From an uncultured Hungatella sp. (GTDB lineage Bacteria > Bacillota > Clostridia > Lachnospirales > Lachnospiraceae), in contig CAJUEJ010000003.1 of assembly GCA_910585435.1 (NCBI GenBank), positions 62,001-126,000 on the forward strand: a stretch of DNA of 64,000 nt, written 5' to 3'. Of this stretch, positions 25,225-33,446 are shown piece by piece. Positions within the stretch are counted from its first letter, which is position 1; each line of letters opens with the position of its first letter. The notes under the pieces were generated by a model. It was not told the DNA's origin and did no database searches. It saw only the letters and a program-made list of their open reading frames with translations. Made by a program: the position numbers and the translations under genes.

Positions 25225-26229
25225 TTAAAACATTTTATTTTTCCAAGTAACTGGCGTCTTTTCATTAATTATTTCTAAATCAAGATGATATCGAAATTTT
25301 TTAGTTCCCTTCGCTCTAATATATTCGACCATTTCTTTCAGCCCCTGCTCCATCGTATATTTTGTTTGATATCCCAGTAATTTTCTGGCTTTATCTGCCG
25401 AGCATGTTGCCAGCTTTACTTCCTGGGGCCTATCTGCAACATATATGGGATGCAGATCGAATTTAAGTATTTTTGATATAGTAGCAGCCAGTTCATTTAT
25501 CGTGACAAATTCTTCATCTGGTCCTATATTAATGATTTCTCCATTCAATCCTTCTTGAAAAGCCAGTTTTTCAAGACACAAAACATCATCCTGAATAAAT
25601 GAAAAACAACGTTTCTGCAGTCCATCTCCATATATAATCGGTTGTCTTCCCTGCAACATCATATTAATCATAATTGATGCAACATTTCTATAAGGATCAT
25701 CATATTTCTGCCGTGGTCCAATAATATTATGTGGAACTGCGATAACGTATTCCATACCATGCACTTCACCTAAGCACTGTACCAAATGCTCTGCAGCCAG
25801 CTTTGAAATCCCATAAGGATCTTGTGGTTTAGGAACCATGTCCTCTGTAAAAGGTACTCGATCCTGTGTTCCATACCTTGCCATACTTGAACAATAAACA
25901 AATCGCTTAACTCTCTGCGAAACAGCAGCAGAAACCAGGGAAGCCGTAATCTGATATGTATTCTGGCAAACTAATTCTGGCGAAAAAACGCTTAACCCTT
26001 CATATGCTGTACATGCAGTATGATATACTACATCAACACCTTTCATAAGCTTTTTCATTGTATTTAAATAACGGCAATCCACCTGATAATATTCAACATC
26101 TTCAGGAACATTATCAAGGTATCCACCTATCAGATTATCAACACCAACAACTTCATGTCCCTGCATAAGCATGGCATCTGCCAAGTGACTTCCTAAAAAA
26201 CCGGCAACTCCAGAAATAAATATTCTCAT
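25225..26229 (-). CDS. Extended SDR nucleotide-sugar epimerase/dehydratase
   Basis: This 334-residue NAD-dependent protein is of the GalE/WbpP/RfbB-like extended SDR family. The NAD motif is ISGVAGFLGSHLADAML; the catalytic centre shows YCSSMARYG and DPYGISKLAAEH (YxxxK). The substrate region has PHNIIGPRQKYDDPYRNVAS. The SSMARYG loop differs from the usual SSSAVYG, so the substrate is not certain; 4-epimerisation of a UDP-N-acetyl sugar or of its uronic acid is likely. The ATG at 26229 follows GGAGGAG. It lies between the GT2 gene and the beta-propeller gene. Confidence 0.85.
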   Translation of the reverse strand: MRIFISGVAGFLGSHLADAMLMQGHEVVGVDNLIGGYLDNVPEDVEYYQVDCRYLNTMKKLMKGVDVVYHTACTAYEGLSVFSPELVCQNTYQITASLVSAAVSQRVKRFVYCSSMARYGTQDRVPFTEDMVPKPQDPYGISKLAAEHLVQCLGEVHGMEYVIAVPHNIIGPRQKYDDPYRNVASIMINMMLQGRQPIIYGDGLQKRCFSFIQDDVLCLEKLAFQEGLNGEIINIGPDEEFVTINELAATISKILKFDLHPIYVADRPQEVKLATCSADKARKLLGYQTKYTMEQGLKEMVEYIRAKGTKKFRYHLDLEIINEKTPVTWKNKMF

Positions 26230-26283
26230 AATCTCCTCCATATTTTAAATCTTTTATTATCAAACACATTCCATGTAAATCTA

Positions 26284-27420
26284 TCAATTAGATTCAGCGA
26301 TTGCACGAATATATTCTCTTAAATCATTTTTTCCGGTCTCACTAATCAACAAATGCTTATCTGAAAATATATTTCCGTATATAGTGTCTTTTACTTCTGT
26401 TGTTGCATGTGATACACTGCCATCCTGCACATTCAGATAATGTAATGGTTCTCCATCCAAATAAATTTCTATCTCTTTGTTATTTATAATCTGCATAATG
26501 TACAGATACTGGCTATTATATGTTACTCTTTTTTTATAGATATCCTGTAATATATTGTAAAATTTGATTTTTCCTGTCTTCTGGCAAAAAATTACAATTG
26601 AATCGGCCATGGAATCTGGCATATACCATGGCAGGAAGACAACAAAACTTTCAGTCATAAAAGATTTTCTAAATATAGGATGATTGCTAAAATCCTGTAT
26701 TTCATTATGTTTATCATCAAAAATATGGAAATTATCTCTATTCAGCTCAATCTGGCATGTCTCATAAGTTATCCTGTCAAAAACATATATATGTCTGCTG
26801 AAACCTGACAAATATATTTTCGTATCATATGCAGATATCGAATTGTAACCAGGTTCATCAGATTTCGCCTCATAATACCGAACTTTCTTATCATTCACAT
26901 CAAAGAAAGCCAGCATTCTGGAAGTAACTGATGTGCATAGGATAGTAGTTCCTATTGCACATGCATCACACCCCAATTCATTAATACTGTCGTTAAAAAC
27001 AGCATAATAACCCACTACTTCACACAAAACAGGATTAAATTCTATAATGCTGTTCATACCAGATGATACGCACCAAAGATTTCCATTTATTTTCCAAAAG
27101 TTACATATGCCTACTCGCATACATCCTTTCATATCTATCATACACTCCTGAAATTCTTTGTTTTCAAGATTATAGACAACAAAAGATTTGCCCCTGTCCG
27201 GAAGACAAATAATATAATTATTATATTTCACACATTGTGGATGCCTGCGGTATGCATCGCCTATACTGCCATAAGGGATAATTCCATGGTATATAAGCTT
27301 GTTTTTATCAATGTCTAATTGACAAAGTATATTATTACTTCTTTCAACAAACCACATATCTGCATCTTCAAAATATGCATTATCATACTTCATATTTACA
27401 TTAATACTTTTCTTTACCAT
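26284..27420 (-). CDS. Beta-propeller-like protein of unknown function
   Basis: This 378-residue protein has no signal peptide or membrane segment. The sequence is a run of short beta-rich segments with recurrent aromatic/acidic turns (DADMWFVERSNNILCQLD, NGNLWCVSSGMNSIIEFNP, DTKIYLSGFSRHIYVFDR, DKHLLISETGKNDLREYI), which reads as a six- or seven-bladed propeller. I do not recognise a named family. Its place between sugar-synthesis genes, with a 20-base overlap of the upstream wbpD-like gene, suggests a role in the glycan pathway, perhaps as a scaffold or sugar-binding protein. GAGGAA precedes the ATG. Confidence 0.75.
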   Translation of the reverse strand: MVKKSINVNMKYDNAYFEDADMWFVERSNNILCQLDIDKNKLIYHGIIPYGSIGDAYRRHPQCVKYNNYIICLPDRGKSFVVYNLENKEFQECMIDMKGCMRVGICNFWKINGNLWCVSSGMNSIIEFNPVLCEVVGYYAVFNDSINELGCDACAIGTTILCTSVTSRMLAFFDVNDKKVRYYEAKSDEPGYNSISAYDTKIYLSGFSRHIYVFDRITYETCQIELNRDNFHIFDDKHNEIQDFSNHPIFRKSFMTESFVVFLPWYMPDSMADSIVIFCQKTGKIKFYNILQDIYKKRVTYNSQYLYIMQIINNKEIEIYLDGEPLHYLNVQDGSVSHATTEVKDTIYGNIFSDKHLLISETGKNDLREYIRAIAESN

Positions 27421-27964
27421 TGTCTTCCTCTAATCCATACTGTATGCCACATTTCTGGCACATAAAATGTTCTGTCAATGTCTGTCCGCACTCACATACC
27501 CACCCTATTTGCCTCGCAGGAACTCCTGCAAACAGTGCATAATCCGGTACATCTGTGGTCACCACGGCCCCAGCTGCTATCATCGCCCATTTTCCTATGG
27601 TGTGGCCGCATACAATAGTAGCGTTAGCGCCAATACTAGCGCCTGTTTTTACCAATGTCCTTTTATACCCTGCCTTTCCTTTAGGATATTTTGCTCTGGG
27701 TGTTAAATCGTTGGTAAACACCATAGAAGGGCCGCAGAACACATAATCTTCCAGTTCCACCCCTTCATAGATGGAGACATTATTTTGTACTTTCACTCCA
27801 TCTCCTATCTTTACATTCTCCGCCACATTTACATTCTGCCCAAAAGAACAGTTTTTTCCAATTCTGGATTTTGGCTGTATGTGGCAGAAATGCCATATCT
27901 TTGTTCCTTCCCCTATCGTGACACTATCATCTATATAACTGCTTTCATGGACAAAATAAGACAT
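27401..27964 (-). CDS. wbpD: UDP-3-amino-glucuronate N-acetyltransferase (WbpD-like)
   Basis: This 187-residue left-handed beta-helix acetyltransferase has hexapeptide repeats from the start (VTIGEGTKIWHFCHI, SRIGKNCSFGQNV, VKIGDGVKVQNNV). It shows the WbpD/WlbB hallmarks NNVSIYEG and FCGPSMVFTND, and ends with a small CxxC pair (CECGQ, CQKCG) that may bind zinc. It would acetylate the 3-amino group made by the WbpE homologue. The ATG at 27964 overlaps the stop of that gene (TGATG), so the two are coupled. Confidence 0.9.
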   Translation of the reverse strand: MSYFVHESSYIDDSVTIGEGTKIWHFCHIQPKSRIGKNCSFGQNVNVAENVKIGDGVKVQNNVSIYEGVELEDYVFCGPSMVFTNDLTPRAKYPKGKAGYKRTLVKTGASIGANATIVCGHTIGKWAMIAAGAVVTTDVPDYALFAGVPARQIGWVCECGQTLTEHFMCQKCGIQYGLEEDNGKEKY

Positions 27965-29100
27965 CAAAGCCACTCCTTTGCGTATTCAGAAATCAACCTT
28001 CCCACAAGATTGACTTCCTCCCTGCTCATATAGGGATGAAACGGAAGAGATAATACTGTCTGCGACAATTTTGTAGATACCGGATAATCCACCTCTTCGT
28101 AGGAAATGTCTAGAAAAGCCCTTTGTCTATGCATAGGCTTTTCATAATAAACAGCACAGGGAATCTTATTTTCAGCAAACATACGCATTGCTCCATCCCT
28201 GATTTCTTTATCAGGAAACTTCACAGTATATTGGGCCCAGCTGGAATAATATCCCTCCAGTACACATGGTATCTCCACAATGCCCCTCAATAGCTCATCA
28301 TACCACTGTGCAACTGTCTGTACCTGTTCCAGTTCCCATCCTACAAAATGCGGATATTTTCCTAAAAGCACAGAAGCCTGTAAGGTATCCAGCCGGGAAT
28401 TCATACCGATTCTCACATTGTCATATTTTGAGGTTCCTTTCCCATGAACACAATAAGAACGTATTAACTCCATCCAATGGTCATTATCTGTAAAAATTGC
28501 GCCTCCATCTCCATAACACCCTAGAGGCTTAGCTGGAAAGAAACTTGTGGTGGAAATGTCTCCAAAAGAACATGCCTTTCTTTCCCCTATTCTTCCACCG
28601 AAACCCTGTGCCCCATCTTCCAACACCAGCATACCGTGTTTCTCAGCAATTTCCCGAATTTTTCCATGCTCTGCTGGCTGGCCGAATAAATCCACCGCAA
28701 GCACAACTGCTGGCCGAAGCTTTCCTTCTTTCTCTACTTTTTCAACCACCATTTCAAGCGCACTATCGCTCAAATTAAACGTATTGGGGTTCACATCTAC
28801 AAATATCGGAACCGCTCCTACAGCAGAAACAACCTCTCCGCTGGCAAAAAAAGTAAAATCGGGGACAAACACTGCATCTCCTTTTCCAATGCCCCATGCC
28901 ATCAACGCCAGCTGAAGTGCATCTGTCCCGTTGGCACAGGAAATACAGTGTCTTACCCCTACATATTCTGCCAGACATTTCTCCAGTTTCCCTACCTGCT
29001 CTCCATGAATAAAATCTGTTTTCTCAATCACGGTGCTGATTGAAACATCAATGTCTGCTTTCATTGCCTGATATTGTTTTCCTAAATCCCTGAATTTCAC
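27964..29100 (-). CDS. wbpE: DegT/DnrJ/EryC1/StrS aminotransferase (WbpE-like)
   Basis: This 378-residue PLP enzyme transfers an amino group to a nucleotide keto-sugar. The start MKFRDLGKQYQAMKADID, the PLP segment ISCANGTDALQLAL, the Asp region VLEDGAQGFGG and the lysine in TTSFFPAKPLGCYGDGG fit WbpE, which aminates C3 of UDP-3-keto-GlcNAcA. A GTG start at 29100 lies just after the WbpB stop, with GGGAGG upstream. Flanking wbpB and wbpD homologues make the assignment firm. Confidence 0.9.
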   Translation of the reverse strand: MKFRDLGKQYQAMKADIDVSISTVIEKTDFIHGEQVGKLEKCLAEYVGVRHCISCANGTDALQLALMAWGIGKGDAVFVPDFTFFASGEVVSAVGAVPIFVDVNPNTFNLSDSALEMVVEKVEKEGKLRPAVVLAVDLFGQPAEHGKIREIAEKHGMLVLEDGAQGFGGRIGERKACSFGDISTTSFFPAKPLGCYGDGGAIFTDNDHWMELIRSYCVHGKGTSKYDNVRIGMNSRLDTLQASVLLGKYPHFVGWELEQVQTVAQWYDELLRGIVEIPCVLEGYYSSWAQYTVKFPDKEIRDGAMRMFAENKIPCAVYYEKPMHRQRAFLDISYEEVDYPVSTKLSQTVLSLPFHPYMSREEVNLVGRLISEYAKEWL

Positions 29101-29103
29101 TGT

Positions 29104-30177
29104 TTAATGAAACCTCCCAATAAAGTCTGTTGTCGAACACTCTGTCAATGGAAGCTTTACTGCTTTTCCTTCTGCTGCTGACTTATAAATAGCAAGCACA
29201 AGTTCAAGCGCCTTTTTTCCTTCCATTGCATTCACATAAGGCTGTTTATCATGCTGAATCGAGTGAATCATATCTGCATAGAGCGGCTTGTGCCCATAAC
29301 CATACACAGACGGAGGATTTTCATGAAATTTATCCTTTACCTGTTTAGGGTCATCTAACATATCCGAGAAATTCCACTCTTCAATAATATTAACTGACTG
29401 CCCTCCAGCCTTTACGGTTCCTTTCTCTCCAAATATATATAGCGTTTCTTCCAGATTTCGCGGATACACATCCGTGGTACCTTCCACAATTCCATAACTT
29501 CCATTGCTGAATCGGATAAGTGCTGTCCCAAAGTCTTCTGCATCTATGTAACTATGATTCAGACGCGCTGTCATCCCAACAACTTCATCTATCTCACCGC
29601 CCATCATCCAGCGAAGTAAGTCTATATTATGAATACACTGATTCATCAGGGCTCCTCCATCTTGTTCCCATGTTCCTCTCCACAAGGCCCTGTCGTAATA
29701 CTCACGCTCTCTGCACCACCGGATATGTGCCGTACCATAAAATAACTTTCCAAACCGCTTCATATCAACCGCTTCTCTGATAATCTGTACAGATTTATTA
29801 AATCGGTTCTGATGGCAGGCACACACCTTTACATGGTGCTTAATAGATGCTGCTATAATCGCATCTGCATCTTTTATAGAAAGAGCTATAGGTTTTTCTA
29901 TAATACAATGAATGCCTCTCTCAATACAATCCAGTGCAATTCGCGCATGCTTCCCGCTCTCTGTACAAATTGCAACTAACTCCGGCTTTTCCTTCTCTAA
30001 CATTTCCAAATAGTCTGTATAAGTCCTAGTTTTATCATCGAGCTTAAACTTAAGCTTTTTATCCTCCATACATTCTGGATTTACATCACAAATTGCAGCA
30101 ACCTCCAAATTATTTCCCTGTGCGGCTGCTATATGGTTAGGTGAAATCCTTCCGCAACCAATTAACGAATATTTCAC
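29104..30177 (-). CDS. wbpB: UDP-N-acetylglucosaminuronate 3-dehydrogenase (WbpB-like)
   Basis: This 357-residue Gfo/Idh/MocA oxidoreductase has the Rossmann motif YSLIGCGRISPNHIAAA and the family element EKPIALSIKDADAII at about residues 94-108. The second half includes GGALMNQCIHNIDLLRWMMGG and matches WbpB-type enzymes, which oxidise C3 of UDP-GlcNAcA and hand the keto-sugar to WbpE. The GTG at 30177 follows GGAGG at seven bases. It stands between a GT4 gene and wbpE. Confidence 0.88.
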   Translation of the reverse strand: MKYSLIGCGRISPNHIAAAQGNNLEVAAICDVNPECMEDKKLKFKLDDKTRTYTDYLEMLEKEKPELVAICTESGKHARIALDCIERGIHCIIEKPIALSIKDADAIIAASIKHHVKVCACHQNRFNKSVQIIREAVDMKRFGKLFYGTAHIRWCREREYYDRALWRGTWEQDGGALMNQCIHNIDLLRWMMGGEIDEVVGMTARLNHSYIDAEDFGTALIRFSNGSYGIVEGTTDVYPRNLEETLYIFGEKGTVKAGGQSVNIIEEWNFSDMLDDPKQVKDKFHENPPSVYGYGHKPLYADMIHSIQHDKQPYVNAMEGKKALELVLAIYKSAAEGKAVKLPLTECSTTDFIGRFH

Positions 30178-30194
30178 AATAGCACCTCCATCAT

Positions 30195-31553
30195 TTATTT
30201 TCTTAGTTTATCCATGAACCGTTTCAGTTTTTTTGTCAATTCCTGGTAATCATATTTTCTCAATTCTTCTTTATCAGGCTCATATCGCACTTTTCCATTT
30301 TGAATTTTTTCTTTGTATTGATCCTCAAGATATTGCAGCAGCTGTTGGTAATCGCGTTTGTGATGTGAGGCTTCATACGCAATGCCTATATTCGTCTTAC
30401 GCACAATATCTGCCAGCTCACTGTTTTTTATATCACCAGTAATAATAGATATGACAGGGCATCCGGATGTCATATATTCAAAGATTTTTCCGGTAATCAC
30501 ACCGCCTTTATTCGTTTCATAATCATAAGAGGCCGATAACAAAATATCAGAATTTCCTTGTAGCCTCATTGCATCCTGACGCAATAGCTTTCCGTGGTTG
30601 ATACAACAGTTACTCAGACCATATTTTGCAGCCTGACTTTGGAATATCTCGTACGCAGAAGAAGTTCCGGCAAAATGGAATTCTATAGTATCTTGAATAA
30701 TAACTTCTTTTTTCAAAAGTTCAGCTATAGCACAGAAAAAAACAGACAAATCCATCAAGCCTCCATACATGGAACCAGTAAATGTAAATATCATTTTTTT
30801 ACGCTCTGTTTTCTCTTTATCTATCTCTTTTCTGTCTGCCCAGTCATATCCATTTGTAATACAACAAACTTTCTTTCTGTTTTTAGCTGGAATCCGCCTG
30901 CAAATTCCTTTAGATACTCCAATAATCCCATTTGCATTCTTCCATGCATATCGTTCATAACTCTTAGGTATCAAACTGACATATGATGGTGTAAATTTAT
31001 ATCTGTAAATAGCATCTCTGATATCCAATATCCAAACTGTCTTTTTGTGACATCTATGGTAATATCTTCCGGCAAAATAGCTGAAAGAATCTCCATATGA
31101 AGTAATCAGGTAATCATAATCACCTGTTTTTTTCAAATATTTTTTTACACTGTTATATAAATCAAGCTGCTTAATCTGTCCGACCAAATATTCCATGCTT
31201 CCAAGAACTGGATATGCTGTCTCATATGGATAAAATTCAATACAGCCTGTTTTAGGATTTATCTTATTTCGATTACTAAGATCACTAAACCGTTTCTTTT
31301 TGAAAGGTGTTATAAATTTATTAAATATTTGCTCGAATTTCAAAAAAATTTTTGAATTACTTGCATATACAGTATGAACACCATGTACATCATCTTTTAA
31401 CAATTTATCCTCTGGATAATTTTCTTTTTTTTCTGTAATGCAATCTACTTTTATCCCATATTCCATCAGATATTTTGCAAATTTTGAGAGCCGTATTGCT
31501 GCAATTGTATTATCTGGTGCAAAATAATTACACACTAACAATACCTTTTCCAT
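30195..31553 (-). CDS. GT4-like glycosyltransferase
   Basis: This protein of about 452 residues has a GT-B fold. The N-terminus MEKVLLVCNYFAPDNTIAAIRLSKFAKYL is typical of GT4 (WbuB/CapM-like) enzymes; the C-domain contains IFTFTGSMYGGLMDLSVFF and the donor-site element GKIFEYMTSGCPVISI. It is AT-rich. The open frame extends upstream into the next gene, but AAGGA and the family start fix the ATG at 31553, 20 bp after the upstream stop. Unlike six other genes of the island it lacks the small Rossmann module. Confidence 0.87.
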   Translation of the reverse strand: MEKVLLVCNYFAPDNTIAAIRLSKFAKYLMEYGIKVDCITEKKENYPEDKLLKDDVHGVHTVYASNSKIFLKFEQIFNKFITPFKKKRFSDLSNRNKINPKTGCIEFYPYETAYPVLGSMEYLVGQIKQLDLYNSVKKYLKKTGDYDYLITSYGDSFSYFAGRYYHRCHKKTVWILDIRDAIYRYKFTPSYVSLIPKSYERYAWKNANGIIGVSKGICRRIPAKNRKKVCCITNGYDWADRKEIDKEKTERKKMIFTFTGSMYGGLMDLSVFFCAIAELLKKEVIIQDTIEFHFAGTSSAYEIFQSQAAKYGLSNCCINHGKLLRQDAMRLQGNSDILLSASYDYETNKGGVITGKIFEYMTSGCPVISIITGDIKNSELADIVRKTNIGIAYEASHHKRDYQQLLQYLEDQYKEKIQNGKVRYEPDKEELRKYDYQELTKKLKRFMDKLRK

Positions 31554-31573
31554 GAAGTATTCCTTCCACTTAC

Positions 31574-32941
31574 TTATTTCTTTATCGATATACTCCCAAT
31601 AACTTCTGCACTCTGGCGCATTACTGGTATTCCCGCCTTCTGGCATAACTGCATAACCGAACTCAAATCCCCATAATATCCGTCACTCAAACACACCGCC
31701 CGATCCAAATCCGCCGAATCATCATAAATCCCCCACCCCTCCAAACAATACTTCTCCACAATCTTCTCATACGCCTTCCACAGTTCCGGCCGCATACTCT
31801 CAATCGTGGCTTTTATCAGAGGGTGAGGCCGCCACAAAAGCGCCACTTCCTCCTGATTCTCTTTAAACACCCGGAACACGTCTTCCATCTTCCGGAGCAT
31901 TCTCTCATTATTCTGCAAAAGAGCCGAAACACTGGTATTATAGAATATAATCTTCTTCCAGCTCCCATCCGGCTTTTTTATAATCCTCAGCCACTCCTCC
32001 GGCACATCCAGATCCTCTTTCCTGGTATTCAGCACCTTATCCACCTTGGGCGACCCCAGGCCCAGGATCTTCTCCTCCCAGTACTTCTTCGTATCCTTCC
32101 CGGCGAATTTCGTCATTACTTTGATGTAGACCTGCCGCATTGCCTCGGACTGCACGATCACCTTGTCTGCATTCATAACGCCCGGAAGGGTGCAAAAATG
32201 GGCTACTCCTTCTACGGCCTGCTCATTTTCCGGATCCACCTCTCCCAATATGAAATAAGGAATATATACCAATTTTTCTGTATACTGTTTCAAATTCTTG
32301 GAATAAAAAAACGGATGCACACTGGTTACATAGTTGCATTCATCATATGGATTATGTATAAATATCATATCAGGCTGACGGCCTTCAAAGTCATAATCCT
32401 CATACCAGGTCACAGGTACGTAGTCTGGATATTCATTGCCTTCATAATGCATTTCCCGGAAACTGCCGTCTGGATTCCTGTCATAATATGGGATGGAAAT
32501 CACGTAGGCATCGCAGTCCGGATCTTCGTTGGCAGCCTTCCATACACTTTCCAGTGAGTCCCACATAGAAGCCTTATAGGGAAGGAACACTGCCTCCGTA
32601 CGAACCTTTATATCATTTTTTACGCTGTTCTCAGCCTGAATTAAAGCTTTTCTCAAACTTTTATATACTTTTCCGGCGCTGGCAAAATGGTTCTGCCGGA
32701 TTTCCTCGTAGATCTGATACGTCAATTCGCAGTAATTTTCCAGCAGGGGAATGGTAACAAATCCTTCTCCCTCTGCAGCTTCGATCCTGTTACCCAGTTC
32801 GATAGCCGCATCCTGGCATTGTTCCAGCAAGTCCATGGCAACATCGTATTTTTTTGTCTCAATCGCCTTTCTTACCTCATCATGTGCCTTTTCTAACAAT
32901 CTCAGGTAATCTCCTGCCTGCTTTTTCTGCGTCTTGTTCAT
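31574..32941 (-). CDS. CDP-glycerol glycerophosphotransferase-like protein
   Basis: This 455-residue protein has a helical N-terminal half of about 110 residues. The remainder resembles the GT-B fold of CDP-glycerol/ribitol phosphotransferases (FLPYKASMWDSLESVWKAA, IHNPYDECNYVTSVHPFFYS, IIFYNTSVSALLQNN, LLWRPHPLIKATIES, DGYYGDLSSVMQL). The WRPHP motif fits that family's conserved His region. It is the first gene of the leftward glycan run. Its codon use is G+C-rich like housekeeping genes, and the AT-rich island begins right at its 3' end, so its C-terminus marks a junction. The family call is moderate. Confidence 0.6.
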   Translation of the reverse strand: MNKTQKKQAGDYLRLLEKAHDEVRKAIETKKYDVAMDLLEQCQDAAIELGNRIEAAEGEGFVTIPLLENYCELTYQIYEEIRQNHFASAGKVYKSLRKALIQAENSVKNDIKVRTEAVFLPYKASMWDSLESVWKAANEDPDCDAYVISIPYYDRNPDGSFREMHYEGNEYPDYVPVTWYEDYDFEGRQPDMIFIHNPYDECNYVTSVHPFFYSKNLKQYTEKLVYIPYFILGEVDPENEQAVEGVAHFCTLPGVMNADKVIVQSEAMRQVYIKVMTKFAGKDTKKYWEEKILGLGSPKVDKVLNTRKEDLDVPEEWLRIIKKPDGSWKKIIFYNTSVSALLQNNERMLRKMEDVFRVFKENQEEVALLWRPHPLIKATIESMRPELWKAYEKIVEKYCLEGWGIYDDSADLDRAVCLSDGYYGDLSSVMQLCQKAGIPVMRQSAEVIGSISIKK

Positions 32942-33049
32942 GCTTTGCTATTCCTCTTACAGCTCTTGAATTTTTGTTACAAAATTTAAATAAGGTATAT
33001 TGGTCATCTTAAACTAAGCCTTCCTGCCGCCTCTTGGGCAACAGAACCT

Positions 33050-33446
33050 TTACAGTAAGCTTTTATACAGTCTTTGATGATGCGGAAAATCCCGCTTCGC
33101 TCCCCGGTACGTCATACCCTGCCGCAGACGGGCTGCGTCAGTTTTATCCGGATCCGCCCTTAAGCCTTCTCCGTTTTCCGCTCACTATGTTCCCGGGGTC
33201 CTGGCATAACCAATACGCAGTTTTGCACTGCCTTCTCATGCCGACTTGTCTTTTTCTATTACAGCCACCAGCCATATTTTCAATGGCTTTCCTGTGCCTG
33301 CCTTATCATGAATACGCTGCCCAGTCCTTTCGGTGAAATCTATATATGCCGCTGCTGACTGCAGGGCTTTACATAAACTTATCTGAACCGCTATTCCTAT
33401 GATCCATAAACTTAAAATACATTCGTCAAAATAAATCTCTATATTT
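33050..33446 (-). ncRNA. Candidate guide (omega-type) RNA region downstream of the TnpB-like gene
   Basis: About 500 bases between the TnpB-like stop and the next gene carry no credible frame but many paired segments. On the minus strand GCGGAAAA (33174-33181) pairs with TTTTCCGC (33082-33089), closing a region that holds CGCAG-CCCGT-CTGCG. Farther 5' are AGCCAT-TGAAAAT-ATGGCT and GCAGT-GCAAA-ACTGC. TnpB proteins use an RNA made from exactly this position, the 3' end of the gene and beyond. The boundaries and any guide are unknown, so this is a candidate only. Confidence 0.5.

Noticed and set aside
33034..33336. 100-codon plus-strand frame in the region after the TnpB-like gene
   Set aside because: No ribosome site and no family likeness; region is better explained as structured RNA on the other strand.
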